Part shown: piece after piece, positions 34,540 to 43,495 of the stretch
Layout: each line of letters opens with the position of its first letter
How positions within the stretch are numbered: position 1 is the first letter of the stretch
From: Pseudobacteriovorax sp.
GTDB taxonomy: Bacteria > Bdellovibrionota_B > Oligoflexia > Oligoflexales > Oligoflexaceae
DNA: 64,000 nucleotides
Assembly (NCBI GenBank): GCA_013215145.1
Contig: JABSRP010000015.1
Location: forward strand, 160,890 to 224,889
Direction of reading: 5' to 3'
Notes under the pieces: model-generated
What the model was told of the DNA's origin: nothing
What the model saw: only the letters and a program-made list of their open reading frames with translations
The model's database searches: none
Position numbers and translations under genes: made by a program

Positions 34540-37500
34540 TTAAAATGTAGCAGAAAGGCTTAGACTGTACTCTCTTGGCCTTTCCTTATATCTTGTTTCG
34601 CGGTTGCTTTGCTTTTCAATGGCGGCCACCTGAAGGATATTTTTAACTTTGAATCCAAGATTATAGCCATCACCAAATTTCTGGCCGTAGGTGGCATCCA
34701 ATTGAGCAATGGATTGCTCGTAGTAGTCATCATTACCAAGCGTTCCGACACCTGAGATTTTTGGTCCCAGTTGATTGAAAAGTAAACCGAAGGTAGAGTC
34801 GGTGCGGTAGTTTTCGTAAAACAAATAAAGGTTGACTACATAAGGTGATTGACCCTGAAGTGGTCTTGATGAATTGGTCTGAGTTCCTCTCTGAGCCTCA
34901 CTCAATTCAACCTTAGACTCCATAATAGCTAGGTTCCCGCCTGTACGGAAAGCATTGAGCGGCTTCCAGTAGCTACCAAGGTTTTGATGCCACTCGAGCT
35001 CCACACCACTGAGTTCAGCGCTATCAGCAAGCTGATATTCTTTTTGAAAGGTACCTGGCGTAATTGAGATCTCGATTGGTTTTTCTAATTTCTTATAGAA
35101 AAATGCTATGGAAGCACTCTCGTTACTGTTGTTGTACCATTCAAACCGAGTATCGTAAGCCTCAATCTCTGTGATTTCAAGATCAGGATTACCGATAATG
35201 GAATCGCCTGTTTCGTCGTCAATATAAGGAGTCGGTGATAGTTCGCGGAAATCGGGTCGGGCCAAAGACTTATTGTAGCCGAATCTAAGCTGCGTTAGCT
35301 GGCCTAGTTTGATCGTTGAATTCACCGCAGGGAGCTGATGAGTTTTCTTTAATCTAGCTACAGCCGGTTCATTGTTGGGATCGAATAGGTAAAAGGTTTT
35401 CACGTACTGGTTAGAGGTTTCATTACGAATACCGCCGCTCAGGCTGACGCGATCAAAGGCGTTAAATTCAAGAAGTCCATAGGCGCCGTCTAGCTCCTGG
35501 ATGCCAATGTAGGTATCCGACGACTGGGTGATCTCTTTAAGAACAAAACCTTTAGGCCCAATATTCTCAGGATCCAAGATCTGCTCGAGATCATTTTCCA
35601 GCAGCCTAGGGCCAACGTTTGTTCCCTTAAGATCAAAGCCAAAGCGTCTTGTTTTTGCCTGCCTACTGCGATCGATTTTCATATAACCTGTTTTGATTTT
35701 CATACCAAAGTTTTCGCCGAACGCGAGAGGTAAGGTCAGATCCGCACCCATCTCTTCGTTACGATCGTAAAGTTCAGAAAAGTCCCTTTTATTTCCACCC
35801 TTTTGGCTAGCAAAGGCCCATTCATCATTGTTGCGGCCATAGCGATACTCACGGGTATCTGGTTGATACAGGCTGGCATCGGCAAAGCCCAAACGCCACT
35901 TGAGATTGAGATCACTTAAAAATGGAACTGTATGGTCGCCCCAAAACTGCTGTAAGACCATTTCACGTTCTTGCCATCTTAGGAAATACTGTTGAAAGGC
36001 TCCGTCCCAATCATCACGGGTTCCTTCCCGGAATTCCGTTTCATCGGTGGTGCGTCTAAGAAGAGAAAGAAATGTTCTTAGTTTGTGGTTTTCCGTAATA
36101 TCTAAGCCGAAGCTACCGCTGGCTCCTGTTTTGATAAGCCTTTCCGTTTTAGTCGTGGAGAAATTTGGGTCTATGGTATCAATACCCTGAAACTCCTGAC
36201 GCCTTTGTCTTGTCGTCTCGAAATCATCGCCATATAGTCCGCTGGCGACAAACCCCAGTCTAAAAGTATCGAAGAGTCGAGTACTTCCGCCCATTGATAG
36301 AGAGAAGCTACGATTTATCGGCGCCTGCTTTTCTTCGACATTGTAGTTGTTGTTAAAGGATTCACCAATGAGCTCCAACTCTTCTTGGTCCAAGCCTTCG
36401 GGGTTGGTGATAGTTTGTTCCGTCAGTTCCTTGTTACCTTGGGTGGCGTTCGCCAATAACTCGGGTAGCTCTCTAGTGCCGTCATCGATTCCAAGCCAAT
36501 CCGTATCTCCCCCTTTGTAGTACAGCGCTTCCTGACTGCCAGTTCCGATTCCAGAACCCATAGAGAATTTAACAGAAAAATCGTCGGGGATACTTTTCGT
36601 CTTGAGTAGGATGTGGCCACCGCCAAATTCACTGAGTCGATCGGCAGAGCTACTTTTGACGACACTAATGCCCTCTAGAATCCCCGTCGGGAACATATCT
36701 AACGGTACGACCCGTTTTGATGGGTTTGGACTAGGTAAGTTGAATCCATTGAGTAGAGTTGTTACGTATCGGCCTCCCATACCACGGATAAAGGGGTACT
36801 TCCCGCTCTCCAGTGTTAGCCCCGTAACCCGTTTAATAGCTGAGCCGGCATCACTGTCACCAGATTTGCTAATTTGCTCGGCACCAATGACATCCATAAC
36901 CTCGGCAGAAAGCCGGCGTTCATCCATCAAAGAAGCCATAGACCCTTTGATGTGAGGTGCGGTCACGACAAACTCACTCAGTTTAATGCCAACGGGGGTC
37001 AGCAAGAAAATAGCTGGGCGTTCGCTTTCTTCTATTGTGGTTTTTTGGCCGTTGAGAGTCGCGAATTGAGGATGGATAATGGAAATAACTTGCTCACCAG
37101 CTGGTGCTTGGATGGTAAAGGCTCCGTTCTCATCGGTGGAGCTCCAAGACTTGACTCCTCTTACAAAGACTCTCGCCTTCTCAATAGGGCTCTTGTCTGT
37201 CATGGATATGACTCTACCCTTGAATGGGATCAGATTCTCAAGTTTGCTATCGTCCAATCCCTGAGACGTTGCCAGCCGTTCATCGGGCGCCTCAACATTG
37301 ATGGCAGGAGCAAAGCCGGGCTTCACATTGATGAGTACGATGGTCCTTAAGTTATCAGCTACGAAAATCTCCTCGCTATAGTCTTTCGATTCCCAGCTTA
37401 CGGTTAAAGTTTGTTTTCCGGGAACCTGCGAAAGCTCCAACGTTCCTTGGTCGTTCGTCTGGTAAGTGTTGGTCCCAATACTAATCGTTAGGCCTTGATA

Positions 37501-37605
37501 AGGCTTACCGTCTTCAAAGGAGTAAATCCCCAAACTACCCTTCTGGGCAAATCCGATTCCTATGGCATTCAGCCATAAAAAACAAAATATGAGTGCTCGT
37601 TTCAT
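34540..37605 (-). CDS. TonB-dependent outer-membrane receptor with carboxypeptidase-regulatory-like domains
   Basis: This receptor of about 1021 residues imports a ligand across the outer membrane using TonB energy. A signal peptide (residues 1-20, ending GFAQ) is followed by two small beta domains of carboxypeptidase-regulatory type (about 20-95 and 125-205). A TonB-box-like LSEFVVTAP near 215 and a plug (IKRVTGLTLESGKYPFIRG, then RVVPLDMFPTGILEGISVVKS) come next, then a 22-strand-size barrel ending YSLSLSATF with terminal Phe. The start at 37605 has GAGAG upstream; an earlier in-frame start would overlap the TPR gene. It is the last gene of the nine-gene cluster. Confidence 0.94.
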   Translation of the reverse strand: MKRALIFCFLWLNAIGIGFAQKGSLGIYSFEDGKPYQGLTISIGTNTYQTNDQGTLELSQVPGKQTLTVSWESKDYSEEIFVADNLRTIVLINVKPGFAPAINVEAPDERLATSQGLDDSKLENLIPFKGRVISMTDKSPIEKARVFVRGVKSWSSTDENGAFTIQAPAGEQVISIIHPQFATLNGQKTTIEESERPAIFLLTPVGIKLSEFVVTAPHIKGSMASLMDERRLSAEVMDVIGAEQISKSGDSDAGSAIKRVTGLTLESGKYPFIRGMGGRYVTTLLNGFNLPSPNPSKRVVPLDMFPTGILEGISVVKSSSADRLSEFGGGHILLKTKSIPDDFSVKFSMGSGIGTGSQEALYYKGGDTDWLGIDDGTRELPELLANATQGNKELTEQTITNPEGLDQEELELIGESFNNNYNVEEKQAPINRSFSLSMGGSTRLFDTFRLGFVASGLYGDDFETTRQRRQEFQGIDTIDPNFSTTKTERLIKTGASGSFGLDITENHKLRTFLSLLRRTTDETEFREGTRDDWDGAFQQYFLRWQEREMVLQQFWGDHTVPFLSDLNLKWRLGFADASLYQPDTREYRYGRNNDEWAFASQKGGNKRDFSELYDRNEEMGADLTLPLAFGENFGMKIKTGYMKIDRSRQAKTRRFGFDLKGTNVGPRLLENDLEQILDPENIGPKGFVLKEITQSSDTYIGIQELDGAYGLLEFNAFDRVSLSGGIRNETSNQYVKTFYLFDPNNEPAVARLKKTHQLPAVNSTIKLGQLTQLRFGYNKSLARPDFRELSPTPYIDDETGDSIIGNPDLEITEIEAYDTRFEWYNNSNESASIAFFYKKLEKPIEISITPGTFQKEYQLADSAELSGVELEWHQNLGSYWKPLNAFRTGGNLAIMESKVELSEAQRGTQTNSSRPLQGQSPYVVNLYLFYENYRTDSTFGLLFNQLGPKISGVGTLGNDDYYEQSIAQLDATYGQKFGDGYNLGFKVKNILQVAAIEKQSNRETRYKERPREYSLSLSATF

Positions 37606-37624
37606 TACATTTCTCTCTTTAAAA

Positions 37625-38761
37625 TTAGACACACTGTTTGGTGTCCCTGCATTGGTCGATTTCTTTTCTTAGTGCTATGGCCTTTTTAAACAAATCAGGA
37701 TGCTGAATTTCGCTGAGATGGCGTTCTACCTCTTCAAACTGGTTGGTTTTGAAGAAGGCGAAAGCCAGTGCGTAGCGAATCTCTTCGTTTTGCAATAGAC
37801 CTAGTCTTTCGAGATCGGAAGCGGTACTTGTTGCTTCTTCGAAAGCCCCGTCAGCTATGAGTATCGAAAGCCTTTGCTGGAACTTTTTCGACTGATCCTT
37901 GACACGGCGATTGATCCGGAGAGCCTCTTTATACCGACCTGCTTTGCGATAGAGTTCAACAGCTTGGTAGCTAAAGCTATGATCTCTAAGCGCCACGCTC
38001 TGAAAAAGATCCCCTGCAGTATGATACTTTCCGGCTTTTGCATAAGCGTAAGCTAGGGTCACTGCAAGGTTGATATTTTCTGGATAGCTAAGTCGTAAGA
38101 TCTCAAACAGCCTGATAGACTCCCTGATCGCCGCTTCACGTGCAAATAGGGTTGGCAGGGCAATCAACTCCGCAATGGTATTCTTATTTTGGTAGATTGT
38201 TTCTTCCGTAATACGAAACGCTTGCTGCACAAGTCCACTGCTAATAAGCCACTCAACTCTAAGTCGGATAAAGCGAATATCGGTATTGTAGTTCGGGTAC
38301 TGGTGCAGTGTTTGCCAAGCAACTTCTTTTTGGTTCAACTCCCATTGAGCTCTAGCCTTAATGATAATCACAGAGGGAATCGATTGAGAAAGATCTGCCG
38401 CCTGACTAAACGTCTCAAGAGTCCTTTGATAGTCCTTCTTACCAAAATAAGCTTGGCCCAAGTAAATCCATACGTAGCGGTCTTCTACGGGATTTTTGAC
38501 GACCTCTGAAAAGACCTCTACAGCCACATCGAAACGCTCTTGGTAAAGGTTGAGTAAACCCTTAACAAGGAGGTAAGGTGTCGTGTCCTGTTCGTCCTCC
38601 GGAACATTGGCTAAAACACTCTCTGCCCTTTGATAGTCACCATCTTTAACGAGTCGACCGGCCAGACTAATGTAATCGATCTCACCTTGCTGCTCCTCAG
38701 CATTTAAACAAAAGGAGCTAAGCATCGTCAAAGCGATGATCAAAAATCTAAATGTTTTCAC
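37625..38761 (-). CDS. Secreted TPR-repeat protein of the TonB cluster
   Basis: A signal peptide (RFLIIALTMLSSFCLNAEEQ) precedes about 350 residues of tandem TPR motifs, for example YLLVKGLLNLYQERFDVAVEVF, YVWIYLGQAYFGKKDYQRTLETF and YALAFAFFKTNQFEEVERHL. TPR proteins occur beside DUF3450/TtpC-type TonB systems, where they probably scaffold the periplasmic complex; that role is inferred. The start is GTG with GAGGG 7 nt upstream, 12 bp after the tonB stop. The receptor gene follows after about 20 bp. Confidence 0.88.
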   Translation of the reverse strand: MKTFRFLIIALTMLSSFCLNAEEQQGEIDYISLAGRLVKDGDYQRAESVLANVPEDEQDTTPYLLVKGLLNLYQERFDVAVEVFSEVVKNPVEDRYVWIYLGQAYFGKKDYQRTLETFSQAADLSQSIPSVIIIKARAQWELNQKEVAWQTLHQYPNYNTDIRFIRLRVEWLISSGLVQQAFRITEETIYQNKNTIAELIALPTLFAREAAIRESIRLFEILRLSYPENINLAVTLAYAYAKAGKYHTAGDLFQSVALRDHSFSYQAVELYRKAGRYKEALRINRRVKDQSKKFQQRLSILIADGAFEEATSTASDLERLGLLQNEEIRYALAFAFFKTNQFEEVERHLSEIQHPDLFKKAIALRKEIDQCRDTKQCV

Positions 38762-38773
38762 GATCCTGCCCTC

Positions 38774-39406
38774 TTAATTCAATGCAAACTTGATGGTTTG
38801 TTCTACCCAGACGGCCACTTTTTGGCCTTTATTCTGGCCTGGCTGAAACTTCCATAGTTTGACGGAATCTGTCGCGACACGATCAAAAATTCCCGAAGGA
38901 ACGGAAGATATAATTTGCGTTTTCTCAACACTGCCATTTGGTGCAACCAAAAGATTGAGTGTCACATATCCTTTGATGCCCTGCTTTCTTGCAATTTTAG
39001 GGTAGTCCAGAGGAGCTGTTTTCATAACTACCGGCGCCTGCTCCACCGTCTCGGCGGTCATGGCAGCATCTTTCATTTGATCGAGGATGTCACCACCCAG
39101 AGCATCTTGATCTAGCCACTCGAAAGACTCGAGGCCGAAGCTTGAGCCAGCTAGTACGGAATCCAAATTAGGTCTGAAATCCTGTTTTGGTTTGGACTTC
39201 TTTGGCTTCGGTTTGACCTTCTTTTCAAACTTCTGCTTCTTTTGAGTTTTCTGGACGGCAAAGTTAGTCACCTTAACCTCTTTATCGTCCTCGTTTTCCA
39301 CAAGGAGCTTGTTGAGTCCCACTACAGAAAGAAGGATAGCTAAGGGACCGATAAGGCCAAAGCCGACAGCCAGAGTATTTTTTTTCCATTTATAGGCTTT
39401 ATGCAT
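38774..39406 (-). CDS. tonB: TonB energy-transducing protein
   Basis: A single membrane helix near residues 12-33 (VGFGLIGPLAILLSVVGLNKLL) is followed by a short Lys/Pro stretch (KPKPKKSKPKQ) and the conserved C-terminal TonB domain of about 80 residues (MKTAPLDYPKIARKQGIKGYV, LLVAPNGSVEKTQI, LWKFQPGQNKGQ, WVEQTIKFALN). At about 210 residues it is TonB2-sized, shorter in the linker than E. coli TonB. The ATG at 39406 lies just after the exbD TGA, with GGGAG 7 nt upstream. Confidence 0.94.
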   Translation of the reverse strand: MHKAYKWKKNTLAVGFGLIGPLAILLSVVGLNKLLVENEDDKEVKVTNFAVQKTQKKQKFEKKVKPKPKKSKPKQDFRPNLDSVLAGSSFGLESFEWLDQDALGGDILDQMKDAAMTAETVEQAPVVMKTAPLDYPKIARKQGIKGYVTLNLLVAPNGSVEKTQIISSVPSGIFDRVATDSVKLWKFQPGQNKGQKVAVWVEQTIKFALN

Positions 39407-39408
39407 CG

Positions 39409-39816
39409 TCAAACTCCCGCTTCTTGTTGAGTGGAAACTCCAACATCCTTAGCGCCGCCCAATCGACACTGATCAACGACTTCGATCAGGGTTTCCGCTG
39501 GAACTCCCTTATCTGTAATCACTAGAACAGGTTTTTCCTTATTGGTGGCTAAAGCCTCACGGACTTTGCTTTGCACAACCCATGGTTTTGTTGGTTGCTC
39601 ATCAATGTATATGTTCTCACCACTATCGATATAAACTCTGAGAGACTTCGTCGATGCAGCCGTCGCCGTGGCCGCTCCAGGGCGCGTAATATCAAGTTTC
39701 ATATCCTTGTTGAAGGTCGTACTGACCATGAAGAATATGAGAAGGATGAATACCATATCGATGAGGGGGGAAATATCGATCCCCTGCTGGGTAACTTTTT
39801 TTCTACGTAGTTTCAT
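39409..39816 (-). CDS. exbD: ExbD/TolR biopolymer transport protein
   Basis: This 135-residue inner-membrane protein has one N-terminal helix with the essential proton-carrying Asp (DISPLIDMVFILLIFFMVSTTF, Asp near residue 19) and a periplasmic ExbD/TolR domain ending LIEVVDQCRLGGAKDVGVST. Together with ExbB it forms the proton channel that drives TonB. The spacing to exbB is 12 bp and tonB starts within a few bases of its stop, so the three are tightly co-translated. Confidence 0.95.
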   Translation of the reverse strand: MKLRRKKVTQQGIDISPLIDMVFILLIFFMVSTTFNKDMKLDITRPGAATATAASTKSLRVYIDSGENIYIDEQPTKPWVVQSKVREALATNKEKPVLVITDKGVPAETLIEVVDQCRLGGAKDVGVSTQQEAGV

Positions 39817-39828
39817 CTTATATATCCT

Positions 39829-40410
39829 CTATGCCTGACAAATGATTTCATGTACTTGTTGAACTTCATCGTTTCTTTTAGATTCCCAATCTTTAAGAAA
39901 ACGATCACAAAGCAGACCTGGTATAGCGATAATCAAACCGATTTGGGTCGTGATCAAAGCTTGGGAGATACCTCCAGCAATACCACCAGACTGAGTAAAG
40001 AGGGTCATGTCACCAAGAGATTCGAAGGTCTCAATCATACCGATGACGGTACCAAGGAGGCCCAGTAGAGGGGCAATCATCACAAGGGATTCAACAAGAG
40101 AACGGAATTTGGAGGTTTGAATCTCAAAGTATTTGGCATCTTCGGCAAGAGTTTTCTTAAGCTTCTCTCCTGTGAAGCGCTTAGCGTGGTCCATAGCACT
40201 ATTGATAGAGCTGCTCAGTATACCTGGGAAGCTCAATGGATTTTTGCTTGCCTGCCCGACAGCCAGTCTTAGGGATAAACTGGAGTTGCGTCTCAGAAGG
40301 AAATACCTTTGAATAATCGCAAACCAGAGCAGTCCCCCAGATAGGGTTAACGGAATGGTGATCCATCCACCCATACGAATGACTTCGAGTGCCTCGAAAT
40401 AAAAATTCAC
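39829..40410 (-). CDS. exbB: ExbB/TolQ-type proton channel
   Basis: The MotA/TolQ/ExbB domain of this 193-residue protein shows three helices at about residues 14-34, 108-135 and 150-172: MIAPLLGLLGTVIGMIETFESL and GGISQALITTQIGLIIAIPGLL, the family signature. It is a short form without an N-terminal extension. The start is GTG with AGGAG 7 nt upstream. It lies between the long ExbB (16-bp gap) and exbD, so this cluster encodes two ExbB-like channels, as in TonB2/TtpC systems. Confidence 0.94.
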   Translation of the reverse strand: MNFYFEALEVIRMGGWITIPLTLSGGLLWFAIIQRYFLLRRNSSLSLRLAVGQASKNPLSFPGILSSSINSAMDHAKRFTGEKLKKTLAEDAKYFEIQTSKFRSLVESLVMIAPLLGLLGTVIGMIETFESLGDMTLFTQSGGIAGGISQALITTQIGLIIAIPGLLCDRFLKDWESKRNDEVQQVHEIICQA

Positions 40411-40426
40411 GGTTACACTCCTTTGG

Positions 40427-41773
40427 CTATTGACTTGGTGCTGAGCCAGAGTTATGAATTTTTAGAACGAGCTTTTCCATATCGGCTTTTAGGCTTTCGG
40501 CCCAGCTGCTCAATAGATTACCAAGTAAAAGAGCAGGAATTGCAACAATAAGACCAAACATAGTGGTCACAAGTGCCTCGGAGATACCGCCCGATAGAAG
40601 CTTTGGATCGCCTGTACCAAACTCAGTAATGATATCAAAGGTTGCGATCATACCAGTTACCGTACCTAGTAGACCTAGCAAAGGGGCCACAGCAGAAACT
40701 ACTAAAATAAAGGTACCGAACCGATCAAGTTTCTGACTCTCTTCGATGTAACCTTCAGCAATAATGTCTTCAAACTTTTCTGAATCTTTGTTTCTTAACG
40801 CAAGAGCTGAAAGTCGCGCTGATCCACCACCTAAGTTTTCAATAGAATTTATAGAGGTTTCAGAAAGATTTTCCAGGACGCCAGCCATTTGAGTTTCAAC
40901 AGCCTTATGCTGACTTTGGTTGCGTCTTAAGATGATGGCGCGAATAACGATACCGAGTAGAGCGACAAGACCAAGTATTGTGATGACCCAACCAATGGTT
41001 CCACCTGACTCCAATACATCGCTGAGAGTCTTGTCTTTAGCTGCAGCCACTGCATTGGCCAGAGAGTTGTAGAGGAAAATTCCTGTGCTGCTGCCAGCAT
41101 TGTCTTCCAAGATCAAGGGCTGGGACGATTTGTTAAGCCATACCTTTAGTTGACCATTGCCCGCTGGTGCCAAACCTAATTTTTGCCCATCGACATGACC
41201 GAAAGAAGCAATCTGTCCGATTTTAGTGATGGTGCCACTTACTTTCTGTCCGTTTTGATCGAAAAATTCGGTATTTGCAATCTCTCGAACTCTGGAGTTT
41301 TCATCTAGTGCTTGTAGGACCAAATTAAAGCTTTGCTGAAGACTTGGAATGAAAGTTAGCTCTTCAGAACTTGGAACAAATCCTAATTGCTCTAGTGTTT
41401 CATTCACCCTTTGCAGGGTTTGCTCAATGGCATCTCTTTGCTCAACGAATTGCTCAGTATCCGAGGTAATATCTCGTAATTCTCTTTCTGTAGTTTCGCT
41501 AGATTTTTGCAGTGTAAGTTGTTTGCTCTGCAGGCGACTAACGTCTCCCTTTAGACTTGAGATATCGCTATTTAGTCGCGATTCTATGTTGGCTCTGCGC
41601 TCTTTAAGAACTTTTAGCTCTTGGCGTAAAAAGATAAGCTCTTTTTGATAGGCGACATCAAGAGAATCGACTTTTTGTGTTTTAGGTTCTGCCGTATCTG
41701 GGATGTTTGCTTGTTGAGCCAGGCCGATCTGAGTCGCCGACAATAGGATAAAACCAATAACTGCTCGTAACAT
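40427..41773 (-). CDS. Long ExbB-family protein with periplasmic coiled coil (TtpC-like)
   Basis: This 448-residue protein has a signal peptide (GFILLSATQIGLAQQA), a coiled coil at about residues 40-130, a beta-rich periplasmic region to 240, and then an ExbB/TolQ domain (helices near 257-280, 355-378 and 400-422, with VVSAVAPLLGLLGTVTGM and GGISEALVTTMFGLIVAIPALL). It corresponds to TtpC, the additional ExbB-like component required by Vibrio TonB2 systems. The coiled coil may touch the DUF3450 protein encoded just upstream (14-bp gap). The exact mechanism is unknown. Confidence 0.92.
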   Translation of the reverse strand: MLRAVIGFILLSATQIGLAQQANIPDTAEPKTQKVDSLDVAYQKELIFLRQELKVLKERRANIESRLNSDISSLKGDVSRLQSKQLTLQKSSETTERELRDITSDTEQFVEQRDAIEQTLQRVNETLEQLGFVPSSEELTFIPSLQQSFNLVLQALDENSRVREIANTEFFDQNGQKVSGTITKIGQIASFGHVDGQKLGLAPAGNGQLKVWLNKSSQPLILEDNAGSSTGIFLYNSLANAVAAAKDKTLSDVLESGGTIGWVITILGLVALLGIVIRAIILRRNQSQHKAVETQMAGVLENLSETSINSIENLGGGSARLSALALRNKDSEKFEDIIAEGYIEESQKLDRFGTFILVVSAVAPLLGLLGTVTGMIATFDIITEFGTGDPKLLSGGISEALVTTMFGLIVAIPALLLGNLLSSWAESLKADMEKLVLKIHNSGSAPSQ

Positions 41774-41787
41774 AATATATCCTTTCC

Positions 41788-42528
41788 TTAAATGAATTTA
41801 GGTAGTGAGAATTTGCCGACACGAATTTGTTTTTTAAGTTGATCAAACAGAAGATCAACCTCTTGTTTGTCTTTGTCGGCTGTAAGATCTTGGCGTTTCC
41901 ATTCGTCTTGGCTACGCGAAATCACACCATATTTTCCATCTGGAGTTCGATAATAAAAACCAAACATACCAATTTTTGCGACATCCGCTAAAACCGAACT
42001 GCCATTAATGTTCAGTGTTTCTTTATATAATCCAATATCTTTTTGTAGGCGAATCTCGTCTTCGACAAAACTCCATACCTTACTGGTGGCATTTAAAGGT
42101 GATAGTTTCTGTCCTGCCAATTTTCCACGAATATCTTCGATGGCAGCCAGTCTTTCGGTTTTCTTAAATGGTAGTGATACCTCTACTTTTTTCGCTAGGT
42201 CATCCATAGACTGGTTTAAAAATGCAATCAATTCGGGTTTGCTAGAGAACTGCTCTTGAAGCGTGACCTGAGCTTTTTTTGTCTTTTCAGCTACTTGCTT
42301 GATGTTCATTTCAAGGCGCTGATTCCCGGCTTCAAGATCAGATTTGATCAGGTTGAGAGACTGAATCTCGCTTTTGGCGGTTTCTTTCTTTTGATCAATC
42401 TCATTGTGCAAAGCCTCAATCTCTGCGCGGATTTTAATGACTTCATCCGCGAGATTACTGAGGGAATTGCCATAGGCTGGACTACCTAGCAATAAAGTCA
42501 AAAGAGTGTAATGAATGGCTCGTAACAT
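41788..42528 (-). CDS. DUF3450-type periplasmic coiled-coil protein
   Basis: After a signal peptide (YTLLTLLLGSPAYG) the protein has a coiled coil over about residues 25-120 (IKIRAEIEALHNEIDQKKE and onward), then a globular domain with SLPFKKTERLAAIEDIRG, YKETLNINGSSVLADVAKIGM and FGFYYRTPDGKYG, matching DUF3450. Such proteins regularly precede TtpC-like ExbB genes and are thought to form part of the TonB apparatus in the periplasm; no activity is established. It starts with AAGGAG and belongs to the same operon as the ExbB genes. Confidence 0.88.
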   Translation of the reverse strand: MLRAIHYTLLTLLLGSPAYGNSLSNLADEVIKIRAEIEALHNEIDQKKETAKSEIQSLNLIKSDLEAGNQRLEMNIKQVAEKTKKAQVTLQEQFSSKPELIAFLNQSMDDLAKKVEVSLPFKKTERLAAIEDIRGKLAGQKLSPLNATSKVWSFVEDEIRLQKDIGLYKETLNINGSSVLADVAKIGMFGFYYRTPDGKYGVISRSQDEWKRQDLTADKDKQEVDLLFDQLKKQIRVGKFSLPKFI

Positions 42529-42570
42529 AATAACTCCTTATAAAAAAAGAGAAGAGACCAATGCTCTTCT

Positions 42571-43377
42571 TTATGGATTGGAACTTTCCCAGTTTTCTAA
42601 AAATGCAATCACTTCTTCCGTTGCTCTTGTTCGTCTCGCGTAGTCTGAGGCAGTGATATCCCGACCGCGGACCTTTAACATGGTGCTAACACCTTGTTCA
42701 AGTAAGAACTGAATGAGATCGATTTCTCCTTTTCCTATGGCGATGGTTAGGGCTCCGCGTCCACCATTGTCTTCGTCAATGGTATTCACATCGGCACCAA
42801 GATCGATGAGGAATTTAAGGCCGTCGATATTACTTTTTTCCGTTTCCTCGAGAAACGCGATATTGATCCCTTCTTCCGTCAGCTCGCCATTAATAAGCGA
42901 TACAAGAAGCTCGTTACCTAGCTCATCTGCATAGAACGCAGCGTTGTTGCCTTCTTTATCTGTTAGCTCAGTGTCTATGCCGAGTCTTATCAAAAACTGG
43001 ACCATAGTGGGTTTGTTAAACTGAGTTGCGATGATTAGAAGTGAGGCCCCGGTTTCTTCATCTATGGTTTTAACAAGGGTCGGATCAACAAGGAGGAGGG
43101 TTCGTGCTGAATCTATTTCGCCGTTTTGAATGGCTTGGACAATTTGCTCTTCAGGAGAAAGTTGGACAGGAGGTTTTGGCTCGAGATTCGTCCCGCCACC
43201 AGGGTTGGTGTTGCCGGGGTCAGTTGGTGTGGTTCCTGGGTTATTGTTATTGGCCCCAGAGTCGGCAGAGTTGGCGGTTTCTCCAGGTATGTCGCCTATG
43301 CAGTCTTTCGATCGACACCCTCCTAACCCTATCAAGAAACACAGCATCATCCAAAACATCGGTTTTAGAGAATTCAT
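42571..43377 (-). CDS. Ankyrin-repeat lipoprotein
   Basis: A lipoprotein signal with lipobox GLGGC (Cys near residue 21) is followed by a flexible linker of Asn, Gly, Thr and Pro (about residues 35-75). Four to five ankyrin repeats make up residues 80-262: TGASLLIIATQFNKPTMVQFL, KEGNNAAFYADELGN, DGLKFLIDLGADVNTID and GGRGALTIAIGKGEIDLIQFL. It is therefore a periplasmic or surface-exposed protein-binding lipoprotein. It lies between the beta-helix-like protein and the DUF3450 gene; a periplasmic adaptor role in the system is inferred. Confidence 0.88.
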   Translation of the reverse strand: MNSLKPMFWMMLCFLIGLGGCRSKDCIGDIPGETANSADSGANNNNPGTTPTDPGNTNPGGGTNLEPKPPVQLSPEEQIVQAIQNGEIDSARTLLLVDPTLVKTIDEETGASLLIIATQFNKPTMVQFLIRLGIDTELTDKEGNNAAFYADELGNELLVSLINGELTEEGINIAFLEETEKSNIDGLKFLIDLGADVNTIDEDNGGRGALTIAIGKGEIDLIQFLLEQGVSTMLKVRGRDITASDYARRTRATEEVIAFLENWESSNP

Positions 43378-43405
43378 TTACTTTTCCTTACATAAAAAAA
43401 TTATC

Positions 43406-43424
43406 AAAGGTAGAGGCTACCTTT
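43406..43424. terminator. Intercistronic hairpin 3
   Basis: An 8-bp perfect stem AAAGGTAG/CTACCTTT has a 3-nt loop. On the minus strand, GATAA and T7 follow. It is the last of three hairpins between the beta-helix gene and the ankyrin gene and could be a partial terminator. Confidence 0.5.
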
Positions 43425-43426
43425 TT

Positions 43427-43458
43427 GCTCGGGAGTTTTTTGATTTGGGATCCCGAGC
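43427..43458. terminator. Intercistronic hairpin 2
   Basis: 8-bp arms GCTCGGGA/TCCCGAGC with a 16-nt loop lie directly beside hairpin 3. No T-tract of its own follows on the minus strand beyond a short A/T stretch. Confidence 0.45.
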
Positions 43459-43469
43459 TAAGTGAGGAG

Positions 43470-43489
43470 GGGCTGGTGGTTACCAGCCC
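43470..43489. terminator. Intercistronic hairpin 1, just after the beta-helix gene
   Basis: An 8-bp GC-rich stem GGGCTGGT/ACCAGCCC with a 4-nt loop lies 7 bp after the stop. There is no T-tract, which suits an mRNA 3'-end stabiliser better than a classical terminator. Confidence 0.5.
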
Positions 43490-43495
43490 TACCTC

